From positions 15,960,765 through 16,024,764 of the forward strand of contig CM037466.1 in assembly GCA_021014325.1 (NCBI GenBank): a stretch of DNA of 64,000 bases, written 5' to 3'. Position numbers and translations under genes: made by a program. The notes under the pieces were generated by a model that did not search any database, was not told the origin of the DNA, and saw nothing but the letters and a program-made list of their open reading frames with translations. The stretch is from Plazaster borealis. Its lineage: Eukaryota; Echinodermata; Asteroidea; Forcipulatida; Labidiasteridae. Of this stretch, positions 45,301 to 57,187 are shown in pieces. Every line of letters starts with the position of its first letter. Positions within the stretch are counted from its first letter, which is position 1.

Positions 45301-48300
45301 CGGAACACTCACACAAGAATTGCATTCAACTGTAATCCAACACCTGGCTTAATGTTATCTTAGATTGTCATCATCTTAAAGCAGCAGCATCTTAAATATG
45401 TGTGTAGGAAGGGGCACACCATATAAATAAATAGTAATCACATACTGTGCAAACATAGCAAGTTGTTTCTTACAAGTGACAGACATTGAAAGGTGTTGAA
45501 ACATCTATTCTTAGTACTTCCATTTACCTTGGATAATAGTGCAGCACAGACTGTAGAATCTACACCTCCACTCACCAATGCCTGAAATATAACACAATTT
45601 CATCATGACGGAGGTTAGTATTCAAGCCTTTCTCTCATCCATAATAGACAGGCTACAGGCCTGTCGATAAAATAAGGTCTTTTTTAATGCTTTGTGACTA
45701 TTCTTGAAAGATAAATCAAGTGAATTAATTATAATGTAGGCATTTCAGAGGATGCCTCTCATAAGATAACTTTCTAGCATTAATGCAGCATTGTTAGAGT
45801 AGCCATTATGGCCTTGTGATGAGGGACCCTGAAATAAAATTTATAAAAATTTAAAAAATAATAATAATTTAAAAATAATGTTTATAAAAAAGAGATATTA
45901 AAACCCAGGACAACATTGAAAACAAAAACCTTGGTCTATACATGTACAATGAACTTACCAGGACTTTACTTGAGCCCACTTTCTCTTTGATCTCAGCAAT
46001 GCATGAATCCTGTCTGCTTGTGATTGTATAAGTCCCAGATAAACCAGCTATACGAAACAGAAAATTCTGCAGCATTTCTTTGCCATTTTCACTCAGGTCT
46101 ACTTCTGGATGGAATTGTACTCCATACAGTTGTTTTTCCTCACTTGCAATTGCTGTATTAAATCAGAAACAAACAGAAGGAAATCCAAGAACAAACAGTT
46201 AATACCTTTCCCTGATCCCTAACCCCAGTACAACTCACAAAACACAAAGAGAAAATATATTAAATCCACTAATCCAATACAATCAATAATACCACAAAAC
46301 ATAAATAGAAAATAAATTTAAATTCTCTAAAACCTTAAAATTTGGTGTCTTAAAAATAAAGAAAACAGTTTGTATGATATTTGTACCTGCAATGATCTTT
46401 CCTGATGTAGCAGCCACAATGAAACCTTCTGCCACTTTATTTAAGCTGTCTCCGTGAGTGAGGAGTACTTTCTGTTCCTTTGCGAGGCCCCTAAGGTACA
46501 AAACAAACTCAATATGATGATATAAACCCAACTAGGGGTTGAAAGATCAACTGAACAGATGGCCTAAGTTCAATTATTGGAACAATATTGGTAAACACAC
46601 AACTGAACATATCCAGCAGTGTTGTAGTTTTCCATGAACATGAACTGTCCACTTTCAGGTTTTCATAATAATTACGAATATAATATTTGTGGTGTAGATT
46701 TCAAGTACAAATTTCCATCCAACCATTTACAGCAATGGGTGTTGTGACCTTCCGTTCTGAATGTTTGTGATAATTACAGATTGACTGGTGTATGTACAAG
46801 CCTTGTGGTTCAGTGAAGTTTTTTCTTTAAATTGTTTGCTCTACATGTACTCACAGAGGCTCAGCGTAACTTTTACTTGTATAACATTAATATTAGACAC
46901 TTAGTTTCAATGCCCTGTCAACACTCTTGTAAAGTTCATCTCACACGACCTTTTAACTTCAAAGAATGCGTATCTTAATTACAATACAGTTCACAAACAA
47001 TGTCAGCCTTTCAAAAAGTCAATGTCTTAAAATGTCAAAATAACAGTGCACACAGCTTCATATGTGATACTACTCAAAACCATAAAGGACAAAATGTCTT
47101 ATTATCAATCCTAAAAGATGACAACCTTAAAGGTAGGGTCATAGATTGGTACTCCAAAAATTAATATAAAAACTTATTCGGTGAGAAGCACTGCAGCTGT
47201 TGATAGTAAAAACTATTTTGAGAAAGGATTTCCTTCAAAGTAGGCCTAATATGGTTTGGATAATTTTTCACCCAAAAACATTTGAATCAGAGAAATGATT
47301 CATGCATTTTCTCAGATTTACGAGGGTTGGTGTCCGTTCGTGAATGCTGCGGTCGGAGATGCGGTTGGTACCCGCCATGACTTCACTAAAACGTGGATGG
47401 ATTTGACTTTCTTGTGAAAATACTGTGACAGTTTTTTGCTGTTTTTTCAGCAAAAAAGACACTGTTTTCATGGTATTATCTGAAAATTTCGCATGCGACT
47501 TTTATTGTATTTTTCTTTAAAATATTGCCTATAAACCCGCATTACATTGACAAAGCCAATCTATGAACCTACATTTAAAGTTGCCTTAGCTTTAATGCAC
47601 GTTAACATGTTGATGCAGCCGTAGCCATTTCTGTAGCCGTAGTCGCCAATTCGGACATGGCCAAAGCCCGACTAGAAGCCAAAGTAATTGGTTCCTAGTT
47701 ACTGAATAGGAGCTAAAGCAATTGGTTCCTAATTCCTGACTAGAAGCCAAGTACATTGTATGTGGACGATACTCAACTGTACCTCTCTTTTGATTCAAGT
47801 AATTCTGATGAGCAATCTGTATGCAGACAAGTTGAGCAATGTGTCTCGGATATAAAGTTCTGGATGACCAATAATAAATTGAAATTCAATGATGATAAAA
47901 CAAAACTACATGTACTTATTATGACATCAAAATACAGCCAAAATAAAAACCTGTAAACACGATCACATCACACCCATCCTTAAACAACTTCACTGGCTTC
48001 CAGTATGTCAAAGAATTAACTTCAAAATCGTATTCCAAATCATATCGTAATGTATGCTTTTCTTATTTATTTTTTTCCAGCGACTCGGAATATGTTTGGT
48101 CATAGATAGATGGCGTTTTACAAGTTTGGTATTATTATTATTAAAAGCCAAAGCAATTGATTCCTAGTTTCTGAGTGGAAGCCAAAGCAATTGGTTCCTA
48201 CCCTCACCATACTCACCGGAATAATGTCACATCAGTGTTGACACTTATGGTGAACTGTCCATCCTCTCTTACGGACTTCTTGTGCACACTACCACCAAAT

Positions 48301-50267
48301 TCTTTGTTGATCATCTGAGAGTCAAAAAGATTCCCACATTATCATGTACATGTAGAGTATAAGACATTATGGCGTTCATGAAATTTAAGTCATTTAACTT
48401 TAATCGCTGCTTTACCATGGACAAATTGTTTATTAAGTCAACTTCAAAATTTAAGATTAACCCCAACCACCCAAAACCAACAAAACTCCTATGCCATGAT
48501 TTGTTTGGATTGAGGACTGCACTAGTGAACTGAGTATGCTTCACATGGGATCAGGCAATCAGGCATACCACCATAATCAGAGTCCAACAGTTTGGGTTTT
48601 AAGTAACTGAATGGTGTTGGACTGAGGACTGTGCTAGTAAACTGATTATAAATGCTTTACATGGGATCAGGTATACCACCATAATCAGAGTCCAACAGTT
48701 TGGGTGTTGAGTTACATATTGTGTTGGATTTTGTTGGAGGAATGAATTTCCTCCATGGTTAGAGTGAGGAAGGATACTAGTAAATAACCCTCGGCTGGAA
48801 TGATGTGCACAAAAAGTCAACTTCTCAGAATCCAAATTGACAGCAGTGTGTAGGTCAAAGTTGCTTTACTTTATAAAGTAAGGAAAAAAAGAAGCCTACG
48901 AGTGATTTACCTGAAGTCCATAGCAAATCCCAAGAACTGGTAAACCACAACGCAAGATGGCTGTATCATACACAGGGGCATCCTCATCATTCACACTTGT
49001 AGGCCCACCAGATATGATGATAGCCCTACATTGAATATAAAAATATGGCTCAACTACATGTGTATTGTGTAACAAGAATTACTAAATGTCATTCCTAGTC
49101 GGTAGTGTGTACATGTGTACAATGTACACACATGTAGAGTTAGTGCTACAATTTTGTTTGATCTCATTGCTGTAGTATAATCTATGGTCTTTCAAGCTGT
49201 GGGTATAGGCAGGCATTGACTGAAACTGCAAACCAGGTGGAAAAATATTCTCTACACAATGCCAATTAATGACATAAAATATCACAATGACATTTAAAAT
49301 CCATATCTTAAGAAAATCTGATTATTGTTAATAATATTAAGATGGGAGTACCTGTAGCCCTTTTCTTTGATTAAATATGCCGGAGTATCTAGAGGTAAGA
49401 TGTCTGTGTCTACAAACAGCTCTCTTACTTTGCGATCAATAACCTAAGAAAAACAAAAACAAGAACTTGTTAAGGTGAGAGACTCAGACTTGGTCTAGGT
49501 CAGGTTTGGGTTGGTTAAATGTCAAAGTATTTTTTAACATGAAGTTACTTGTGACTCAGACTTGGACTCAGACGCGACCTTTGTGACTTGTGACTCTGAC
49601 TTGACCTAATGACTTTGGACTCGGTATGTACCAATAAATTAATGTACATGTAAGGGTATAAACACAATCAATATTCTTTATCCCAATGCAAATTTTACAT
49701 TCTATTAAATACATTATTGCAGATGCACCAGTAGACATCATGGTATCAGGATTGTGAACCTGTCTAATTGTTGACACCAAGGTTTGTAACAAGAGGATCT
49801 TGGTAGTCCCATAGGATGATGATGACCTTTGTTTGATTTTATGGGGATGGTGCAATCTAAACAAAACCACAACAGATAAAACAATGAAAGAATCCTTGAA
49901 CCTTGGTCAACAGAAATGTGTGGGATATTTTGTGTGTGTATCACAGGATGGAGGCATGTCTACGCGTTCACACCAAGGACTTTAACAAAAGGGATCCGGG
50001 GAAAAGATGTACCGAGGACATCCTCGCTTTGACTTTTGTGTACAAAACCAATGGGGACGTCACAAAAAAAACTAAGTCCAAACAATGGGACAACAAAGGG
50101 ATGTCCTCGGTTTTAACCATAAACAAACCTGTATGTGAGTGTGTTGGGGTGGGGGGAGCATAGGAGTAACTTACCTTTCCATATTGCGCTCCAGCATCTA
50201 AGATGACAACCTTCTCTTCAACTGGGCCACTGCCTTTGTTATCTGTGTGGTCTGTATTTCCATTCAT
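39358..50267 (-). CDS. GMPS: GMP synthase (glutamine-hydrolysing), 16 coding exons, 685 aa
   Basis: Cytosolic enzyme that aminates XMP to GMP with glutamine and ATP, the last step of de novo GMP synthesis. Exons: 50267-50175, 49443-49352, 49025-48911, 48314-48217, 46490-46387, 46152-45959, 45581-45528, 45228-45117, 44547-44335, 44177-43959, 43837-43722, 43114-42989, 42486-42371, 40587-40457, 39900-39728, 39459-39358. The class I glutamine amidotransferase domain has nucleophile Cys96 (GICYG) and partners His182/Glu184 (FHPEV). The ATP pyrophosphatase PP-loop is SGGVDS at 236-241; HIDNGFMRK and [14 protein letters not shown] follow. The dimerisation domain ends [15 protein letters not shown]. 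Human GMPS is 693 aa. An acceptor at 50287-50286 just before the ATG implies a 5' non-coding exon. A candidate polyadenylation signal is at 39315-39310. Confidence 0.96.
40925..41520. repeat. Diverged two-copy repeat in GMPS intron 13
   Basis: AAGCTTCTCTGACATTACCC followed by GAGTCAAGTCAC near 41167 resembles TAGCTTCCTGATGTTACCC followed by GGGTCAATTCAC near 41374. AATCCGTTTAATTGTGCTGA near 41325 resembles TCTCCGTTTAATTTGAGCAG near 41488. It is an old duplication or a transposable-element relic; no coding content. Confidence 0.4.
41849..42090. mobile_element. Palindromic foldback element flanked by a 12-bp direct repeat
   Basis: Inverted arms from 41851 (TAAGAAATAACTATAAATAA..., then AACTTGCGGGTACAACCATG..., then TTGGCTCTGAAAAGA) and 42055 are almost perfectly complementary over about 80 bp, with a loop of about 41 bases containing GACGTTTCGAACAGTA. 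ACCAGGGAAGCT occurs at 41837-41848 and again at 42091-42102. The right side carries an unpaired 35-base tail before the second direct repeat. Non-coding, in GMPS intron 13. Frames at 41880-42146 are artefacts of the palindrome. Confidence 0.75.
43503..43545 (-). pseudogene. Relic copy of the 3' end of GMPS exon 12 with a dead splice donor
   Basis: On the minus strand, AAATCTGTCGGTGTTCAG then ATAAACCAGTCTCTTA matches the end of exon 12 plus its intron, AAATCAGTTGGTGTTCAG then GTAAGCCAGTCCCTTG. It encodes the same residues (KSVGVQ), but the donor GT is AT. It lies in intron 11, about 390 bases upstream of the real exon in the sense of transcription. The similarity crossing the exon-intron border shows a genomic duplication rather than processed RNA. 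Confidence 0.6.
47131..47574. mobile_element. TTAA-flanked MITE, 444 bp
   Basis: Bounded by TTAA at 47127-47130 and 47575-47578. The terminal inverted repeats are AGGTAGGGTCATAGATTGG and ATGTAGGTTCATAGATTGG (17 of 19 matching). The subterminal GGTGAGAAGCACTGCAGCTG and TTTTGAGAAAGG resemble the corresponding part of the element at 1420-1785 (GGTAAGAAGTACAGCAGCTT, TTTTGAGCAAC), linking the two. Non-coding; in GMPS intron 4. Confidence 0.7.
47675..48205. repeat. 34-bp minisatellite interrupted by an L2 fragment
   Basis: Units follow GAAGCCAAAGCAATTGGTTC then CTAGTTACTGACTA. About 2.2 units lie at 47675-47750 and about 1.8 units at 48145-48205. The array is continuous if the L2 insertion at 47751-48144 is left out. 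It is located in GMPS intron 4 just downstream of exon 4. Confidence 0.75.
47751..48144 (+). mobile_element. Internally deleted L2-type LINE fragment with 7-bp target duplication
   Basis: AAGCCAA occurs at 47744-47750 and 48145-48151. The insert starts inside the reverse transcriptase catalytic region ([11 protein letters not shown], then [12 protein letters not shown]) and jumps near 47955 to the C-terminal block ([20 protein letters not shown]). It ends in a (ATT)n tail. The jump implies an internal deletion of several hundred bases. It is a dead copy. Confidence 0.75.
48508..48709. repeat. Two-copy tandem duplication, about 110-bp period
   Basis: Copies at 48508-48600 and 48619-48709 share ATAATCAGAGTCCAACAGTT and TGAGGACTG, differing by a few substitutions and a small indel. 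It is in GMPS intron 3. Confidence 0.8.
49535..49625. repeat. Degenerate GACTTG/GACTCAGAC tandem repeat
   Basis: Short imperfect repeats of TTGTGACTCAGACTTGGACT and similar in GMPS intron 1. Low complexity, no other role seen. Confidence 0.6.
50011..50111. mobile_element. Small hairpin element in GMPS intron 1
   Basis: Perfect 12-bp arms CCGAGGACATCC (50012-50023) and GGATGTCCTCGG (50099-50110), with extended partial pairing (CTTTG), enclose a 75-base loop. It could be a MITE remnant; no target duplication was identified. Confidence 0.45.
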
Positions 50268-51029
50268 TGTCTGTGAGGATCGAAGCTAAAATGAAATATA
50301 TCATACAGTTGAAACATCAATTACTGTACATGTAGGTTCATAATACAAAAAATAACAATAATATTTATTATTGGAGGTTCATACAAAGCTAAACCTCAAA
50401 GGGACAAAGCTGAACTTTTTTTCTTCTTATCGAGTCAGAGAAGCCATGTTTATATTCAACAAACTTAACCCGTAATCTTGAGAACAGACTTAACAATAAA
50501 CACTTAAGAAGAAGCCAATACATTTTGGGGGCAGTTAATATTTCTCCGGGGACGGAATTATTTTAACAATTTCCATTTTCACAGAAACATTAGGCCCCCT
50601 ATTTCTTCATGAAAAATACACCACCATTATGCCCTGTTATTAAATTATATTTAGGTTAGTAGTTAGCACAAAAATAAAATAAAATATCAACAAAATAAAA
50701 TGGTTCCCACAGGATCGCTAATTGATAACATGTTGGTGATATGCTGAGCACACATCCGTTTCCATGGAATAATGGAGTATTCCCAGAGGAACGTTCGAGT
50801 TGGAGCATATATCCTTTCCAACTTTTGGACTAGACAAGTGTGTGTGAGTGCATTGTGTACATTGTGATCACAAAATGGCAATTCATTTCAAAATAAATGT
50901 TTGTAAGCACAGTTCATTGATATTTGTGACAATGCATATTTTTGCTTGTACATTTTTCCACTACATGTACATCCGCACTTCATCCATCCACGACATTTTT
51001 AGTTTTGTTACAATTACTAGTAAATTTAA

Positions 51030-51105
51030 TGATTATAATAGTAATAATAATATGAATATTAATAATGCGTATCCACCACAAAAGATGCTCATGGCGCAGT
51101 AAACC
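51030..51105 (-). mobile_element. L2-type LINE 3' tail relic
   Basis: AATAATAATATGAATATTAA followed by TGCGTATCCACC and GGCGCAGTAAACC matches the 3' end of the L2 copy at 26412-26510 (AATAATAAGACTTGTAATGC, ATATCCACC, GGCGCAGTAAAAAACC) in the same orientation. Confidence 0.55.
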
Positions 51106-51289
51106 AGAAAAATTAACTGAAAGAAAATAAATAATATATATTATAGCAACTACATGTACCTGAGAGAACACAAAATAATATACTTTATGGACTATAATAA
51201 GTATAACTTTTATAAGCTTGAGTGAACAACAATGTTTTTAGAGTTTCCATAAAATAAAACTACTTTTTATTTTACATCTAGGTAGGTTA

Positions 51290-51562
51290 GAGGCGTCTGT
51301 CTCCTGAAAAAATCAAAACATTACCGATGCCAGCAGGGATAGGCCTATGAGTAATTGTATATAAGTAACTTTTAGTTCTCTGTTGGCGGGACAGACGTAT
51401 CCCCATACTGTTTTTTCGGCACTGGCCTGGTGACCAGTCTTTTATCTTTATCTTTTCTTCCATTCTGTGCATTTCAACATGTGTTATGCGCTCTTGATCA
51501 TTTATATTTAAGGGGCGCAATATAAATTTTAAATATTATTATTAGTATTATCATTATTATTC
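51290..51562 (+). mobile_element. Retroelement 3' fragment ending in (ATT)n
   Basis: A plus-strand stretch ends GGGGCGCAATATAAATTTTA and a degenerate (ATT)n tract at 51531-51562, the form of an L2-group LINE or partner SINE 3' end. No coding remnant was recognised. Confidence 0.4.
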
Positions 51563-51769
51563 CGAGGAAAAGGACCTGCAGTGCATGTGAGAATGATTGA
51601 TACTGGCCCCAGGTATTGTGTCAACAAGGCAAGGACAAATCAGAAGATCTAAAGGTGGCTAGGTTTTATTTTTATTTATTTTTGTTTTATTACACTTCTT
51701 CTTCAGGTTTATACTGAGTCAATTAGAGCAGAGGCGGAACCTTGTGAGGAATGAAATTAAGTATGAGCA

Positions 51770-51905
51770 ACTTTAAAATAATATGATAACGAACAGGGAG
51801 CCAATGAAGGGAAATTAGAATTGGAGTAAGGTGCTGTCTATTCCGAGATAATGAAACTGTGCATGCTGCACTGTTTTTGAGTCTCTGTAGACGTTGTCAC
51901 TGAAT
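51770..51905 (-). mobile_element. Decayed L2 reverse transcriptase fragment
   Basis: AGGGAGCCAATGAAGG, then AATTGGAGTAAGGTGCTG and GAGTCTCTGTAGACGTTG, aligns with the antisense of the L2 coding region near 26850-26945 (AGGGAGCCAATGTAGTTG ... GGAGGCGTTGAAGACG). It carries stops in all frames. Confidence 0.5.
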
Positions 51906-52752
51906 TTGGGGTAATGATCCACACACACAGTACTTTTATAAATAAAATAGCACACAACAATCATTGCCAATAAATCATGCGGCAAGTAAAATAAACAACC
52001 AAAAACAAGAATGAAGACAACAAAACAAAGTTTTAAATTAAATTCACTTTAACATTACACGTGACGTATACGGTATTGCCATGATGATTGCATTTATTTT
52101 AACTCAGGTGTCAATTTAGCCCCACTTGTGTGGTGGCCAAGCTCTAAACATGGATCCTACCATAGAGAAAGGACCACCTCCATGCTCTGAATATGAATAG
52201 GTGTACAGTAAGTTAGTAACATTGTCAATCATGTGGTCCGCCGTGTATTGTATGCACCAATTGCAATACTGAAATTGTTAAAAACAAACGTATGGTAGTG
52301 GTACATTATTAATTACTTAGTCACTTTACTCACCGAAAAATCTTATTATTTATGAAGACAGTTCAGGAGTATCTTATTCTTCGAGGTAAGATACAAGCAA
52401 ATCCCTAAGTAGCAGTATGCACACAAAAAAATTGTCCCAGTGGTAGAAAAACATGCTACATAACGTGTGTACGATGATGTACATGTAGTATAGACATGTA
52501 CATGTACTATGTACATGTACATGTACATGTATTAACTCTGTGGTCGGCCCGAATATTAACATGTGATGTCATCAGGGGACCAGACTATTGCAAGTAGTCT
52601 CGTTTGCTCCAACCTCGTCCCCATGGTTTACTTTATTTCCAACGGAGGGAAACTCCTTACTTGGACCATGCTTGGACCCTGATTGGACGTACAACGACTG
52701 GTGTACAAAAGTCTAACGTAAACATGTTAAGTTGTACTCATTCAGTATTCAC

Positions 52753-52786
52753 CATTGATCTCTTGTCAATATTATAGAGATCAATG
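52753..52786. mobile_element. 34-bp hairpin insertion with 8-bp direct repeats
   Basis: Arms CATTGATCTCT and AGAGATCAATG surround a 12-base loop and are flanked directly by GTATTCAC at 52745-52752 and 52787-52794. The arrangement resembles the 86-bp hairpin at 25958-26043 on a smaller scale, although the end sequence is different. A local template-switch duplication is an alternative explanation. Confidence 0.5.
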
Positions 52787-53282
52787 GTATTCACCATGTT
52801 CACAGCCAGACTATTCTAATTTGCATACGTATCCGATATGCAAAATGATTCAATACCAGGGTGAGAGAGCGGTCAACCTCGTCCTGCTCGACACACTTTG
52901 GGGACGAGGTTGCGTTTGCTCGTTTGCTCGTTTGCTTTCCAGACGCGTCAGCCCCAACCTCGTTCCCATGGTGTACGATCTCGCCGCGCCATTTTGTTTT
53001 CTTTCCCAGAATGCCTTGCTCGATTGTACACCCTGGAAGTGTGAAACGAAAGTAGCCCATATATTTGGCTATTTTAATTAGTCCTGTGGTTGATCCTTCT
53101 GTTTTAGAGACTACGCAGAGCGCGCTGTCAAAATACGCATTTTGAGAAAGGGACTGGCCCAATTTTATGGCTCTGCTTACCGCCGACCATTCTTCGCTTG
53201 CAAGTTGCAGGGGGCGCCGAATTTCTGCGCTTGCTATGGATTGTAAGCGAATAATGCCTAATAAGTAGTAACGTGGACTTAC

Positions 53283-53340
53283 ACACGCGCACAAGCAGAA
53301 ACTCCCTGCTAACCTGTAAAATCCACACCACGGGTTGATT
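53283..53340 (-). other. Candidate GMPS 5' non-coding exon
   Basis: On the minus strand GCGCGTGT is followed by a consensus GTAAGT donor at 53282-53277. The GMPS start-codon exon has an acceptor at 50287-50286, so an upstream exon is required. The 5' limit is unknown. This is inference from splice signals only. Confidence 0.3.
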
Positions 53341-56300
53341 TGTAACGGCTCAGTCTCAACACTTTATATTTAAAATAAAACCAATCAAAGGCCAGTGTTC
53401 CACACACAAAGGATATATATTAATGTTTGTCCAGATTGTTTAAACGCTCTCTTATAATTATTTTTAAAAATTACAACCCAAGAGTCACTTTATCACTTTG
53501 CACTGCAATGCGTACGAAGATTTGTAAAACGGCTTCTCAACATGCACTTCATCTTTAGAATTCACACAATCTAAGACTGGTACTCTCTTAACAAAGGATT
53601 TATGTTTTTCAGACTCTCTTGTTTCAATTTTTAATTAAAAAAAAATTAGGAGTTGTAATTGTGAAAAACGAAAGCGAAACAGCGCCCTCATGCGAAACAG
53701 AGAAGAGTGATTGAGCGAGATCATACATCGTGAGAAAGCAAATCATGAGAGGAAACCATAGTATGACCCTAAGTAGATTGACAACATTTTTAACGCGTCA
53801 TAAAGAGGCTTTTTAGAGGGACAAGCAAAGCAAATTTATAAAACCGGAACACTTCAGTTTATTCTACCTGTGTGGAGTGGAGAAATAATAATAGGGCATG
53901 CCTTGAAAACATTTCAGAGGCCACATGTAAACTTAGTTCTTAGTTCGAAAGGGGTTGGGGAATGTAGGAGGGATATCAGGGAAGGAAATTGATATTATTT
54001 GAAAAAGGCTAGGTTGAAGCGGAGGGAAATAGTAAAATAACTGGGGGTAGCAGTTCATTGCAGTATAAAGCCGGTGTGACAGGAGATTACGTGTCCTCCA
54101 CAGCGAACTGTGTACACATTTTTTCTGATAGCGCCCTCTTTTGAATCAATCTCCTTCAGCGGGGACAATCTCCGGGGGAAGGTTTCCCTTTCATGACACC
54201 GGCGTGAGTGAAGGTAAGAGTATGATATTCGAAGTATTATTGCACAATTACAAGTTTGTGTGTGGGGGAGGGGCAAGAAAAGGAGGGATAAGGTGTAAAA
54301 GAAGACTATATAATATAGGTGCCTGGACGCTGTTCTGCCCAATTAATTTGTTGCCGTTTTGTTTGTGGGAACATAAACAAAGGGAACGTTGAAGCTATCC
54401 GGCGGCAGCCAGATTAGAGGAAAGAGGCGACGAGTCTTAGTCCTTTTGGCTTAATTTTGTTGTGTGACATTCGGTAATTTACCATCCCATGACTGTTTTG
54501 GTATTGTTTTTATGTAAAAGACTATAGAAAGGGTCTAGACAAATCTACAGGCGATGGTTAAACCAGACCTTTTTTTTTGACCAGCTTGAACGAAAACTGC
54601 AACAAAGTGATCTTTGCTAAATTAATTTAAAATAGTTTCGACCAGTAGGGCCTATTTTCATCGTAAAACAATCATTTTGAATACTCATCTCCGGTGTTTT
54701 TCAGACATGTTATGACTCTTGCGTTTTTTGTACAACCGCTTAAAGTTGCAATAACAAAGCAACATCCCACAAATGACCTCAAAGTATTGTCATTTTGACG
54801 CACGCTGTCAACGGCAGAAGTGTAGCTAGTTTTTCAAAACCTTGAGGTTGCAGCCTAACTTTTTGATCGATAATTACGAACGAATCAGACGTGTGAAAAA
54901 TATCAGAATTACAAACAAACACTTATAAACAAATTTAACAATTATTTTTGAGGGGAGAACCACTGCGAGAGTACATTTTGGGGGTGTTTTCTTTTGTAAT
55001 TGTCCAGAAAAATCAATTATGTTTAATTTCCTTGCTCTATTGGGAGTCAGTAATTTAAATGGGCATTGTTTAATCTTCTGGATCCGGGTGGGTAGTACGA
55101 TGCGGGTATGTGGACTTAAAACAACGATTAATCTTTTTAAAATTTATTTTTAAAGACTTTACAGTCTCTCGCAATAATTATTCGGGTTACTAGTTTTGTA
55201 ATGCACTTTCTCAGTCACAGATATTACATATAAACAAATAAACTTCGACGAGCAATCTTTGGATCCTTTGGACGGCAGCACATGGTCTTTACAAAACTGG
55301 CAACGGGTATAATAATACAAAAGGTTTCATATCATACATTTTAATTAACAACGGAAAGAATGAAGGTGTATTTTACTAAAAATCAAAAGGACAATGACAC
55401 AACTTTAACGGATTATTTTACTATTGTTTATTTTAAAATATACACCAGTGATTGCACAAAACTTCAGCTTTAACTATGTCTAAACACTGTGAAAAAAATA
55501 ATAATTTGGTTCCAATGGCATGACATAATAATTATTAGCTATTGGCTGCTGTAAATGAAAATGACGCGGTAGGCCTAATACGGAGAAATGAAACCCAGAA
55601 TGATGGGGGGGGTTTTATAACAGAGAAACAATTCAAAATCTATATAATGGCTCATTAAAATTGTTCCATAATTTAATGTAGTGCTCATGATTTATTAGGC
55701 CCTACAGTTTTCATTTCCTTCTGCTGAAACAAGAGCGGCTGCATGCTCAATAACACGGGGAAGGGAATACCACAGTTCTCGAATGTTTATAAAACTAAAG
55801 TGGCCACAGTATACAATTTAATATTGAAAGGTCAGCGACAGATAAGGCCGAACCCTATCGCATCATCCTGAATCATAATGTTCCAGACGTGGACAATTAC
55901 AGAGAAAAGAAGTAGGCCTAGGTCATGTGAATTATGACATTACATGTGCAGAGCTAACCAGTACAAAATACATGGCTATAAGCCAACAAATTAATATGAC
56001 ATCTTTATCTTCGTTTTATTTTGCAGATGTAATTATATATTTTTTTAAACCACACTTGTAACTTGCTCAACTGTTACATTTTTTCAATATCGATGTTTAG
56101 TGGAAATGTTTTACCAAAATCCAGTTAGAATATCGCTTATCAGGAAATATTCTGGTCCAAACAATATCTCTGTTTTTAGTGACATAATCTAAAGTAAAAT
56201 CATTCTGCATCCAAAATGAAATAATCTTTAACAATTACCGATATTATACATTTCACAATTATTTGCCAAAGAGACTTGTAATTCCTCCAAATGCACAAAC

Positions 56301-57187
56301 CTTTATTAAACATTTTTGAATACCATAATTAAGTTTGATAAAACTGTTTAAAAACACTGCACAAATTCCGGTGGGAAGCACACAACAAAACCATCGAACC
56401 ACAACAAAAAATAACTACATTCATTCCAGACAAAGAAAACACAAATTCAGTGATTGTATAGTTTATGTGCAATCAATATTAGCATGCTTATGGGCTTGCT
56501 ATCAGTCAGTGCATAAAGCAAGATAAAATCAAAGTTGCAAAATAAGAGAATAGCGATTCCAAACAAAATAAGAAATTATTGTTGTGGCTATTATATCTTA
56601 TAACTTTGGCTGAAGCAAAACTGCAAGTCCAGCTGTCGTGTAGCGTAAAATAATCTTCCGTAAACATTAATGGAATAACTAAATTTTACTTTTTCACGGA
56701 GAAAACAGCTAAATAAAGTTAAAGAGTTAACGTAGACAACACTTTAACTTTATTAAATCATTACCCCCTCACCGGTCCGCTGTATAATTACATACTCTGT
56801 ATACACAATTGTAAACTAATGAACTATTGATAGTTAAAATAAATAATGCACGAATTGTTTGCTCTGTCAAAGCCTCATACCCTAACTTTGACTTTGTTTA
56901 TTCATGCATATCAAAGTCAATGGTGAATGTTTTTGTCCTGTATAAAAAAGCGGTTACTCGTATACTCAGCCTTATATCGTATTATTAAGCTGATAAATTT
57001 TAGCTCGCTTGCACACACTCCTTCTGTATACTGTATGATGCTGGAATTTTTTGAAACTAGGTTTTTCACCCAACCTTGGTATTAAGGAGGTGGTCTAAAA
57101 CATGGCAGGATTTCAACCACGAGAGCGGATGCTTTCTCCCCATTATTCAGTTCTTATTCCTATCTTTCTATTTTTTCTACTGGTAAT

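Larger units (their letters stand above)
50286..57187. other. Intergenic region: GMPS 5' side and TRIM36-like 3' flank
   Basis: The left part (50286-53400) should hold the GMPS non-coding exon and promoter plus L2 relics (listed separately). A motif CAACCTCGTCCCCATGG recurs near 52612 and 52952, with a related inverted form near 52875-52915. The rest, to 57187, has no supported exon; some of it is probably the TRIM36-like 3' UTR (minus-strand AATAAA at 56902-56897). Frames at 52755-53294, 54055-54392 and 56335 have no recognisable domain. Confidence 0.45.

Noticed and set aside
52800..53294. 164-codon minus-strand frame upstream of GMPS
   Set aside because: No domain recognised; overlaps the probable GMPS 5' region and TE-like CAACCTCGTCCCC motifs.
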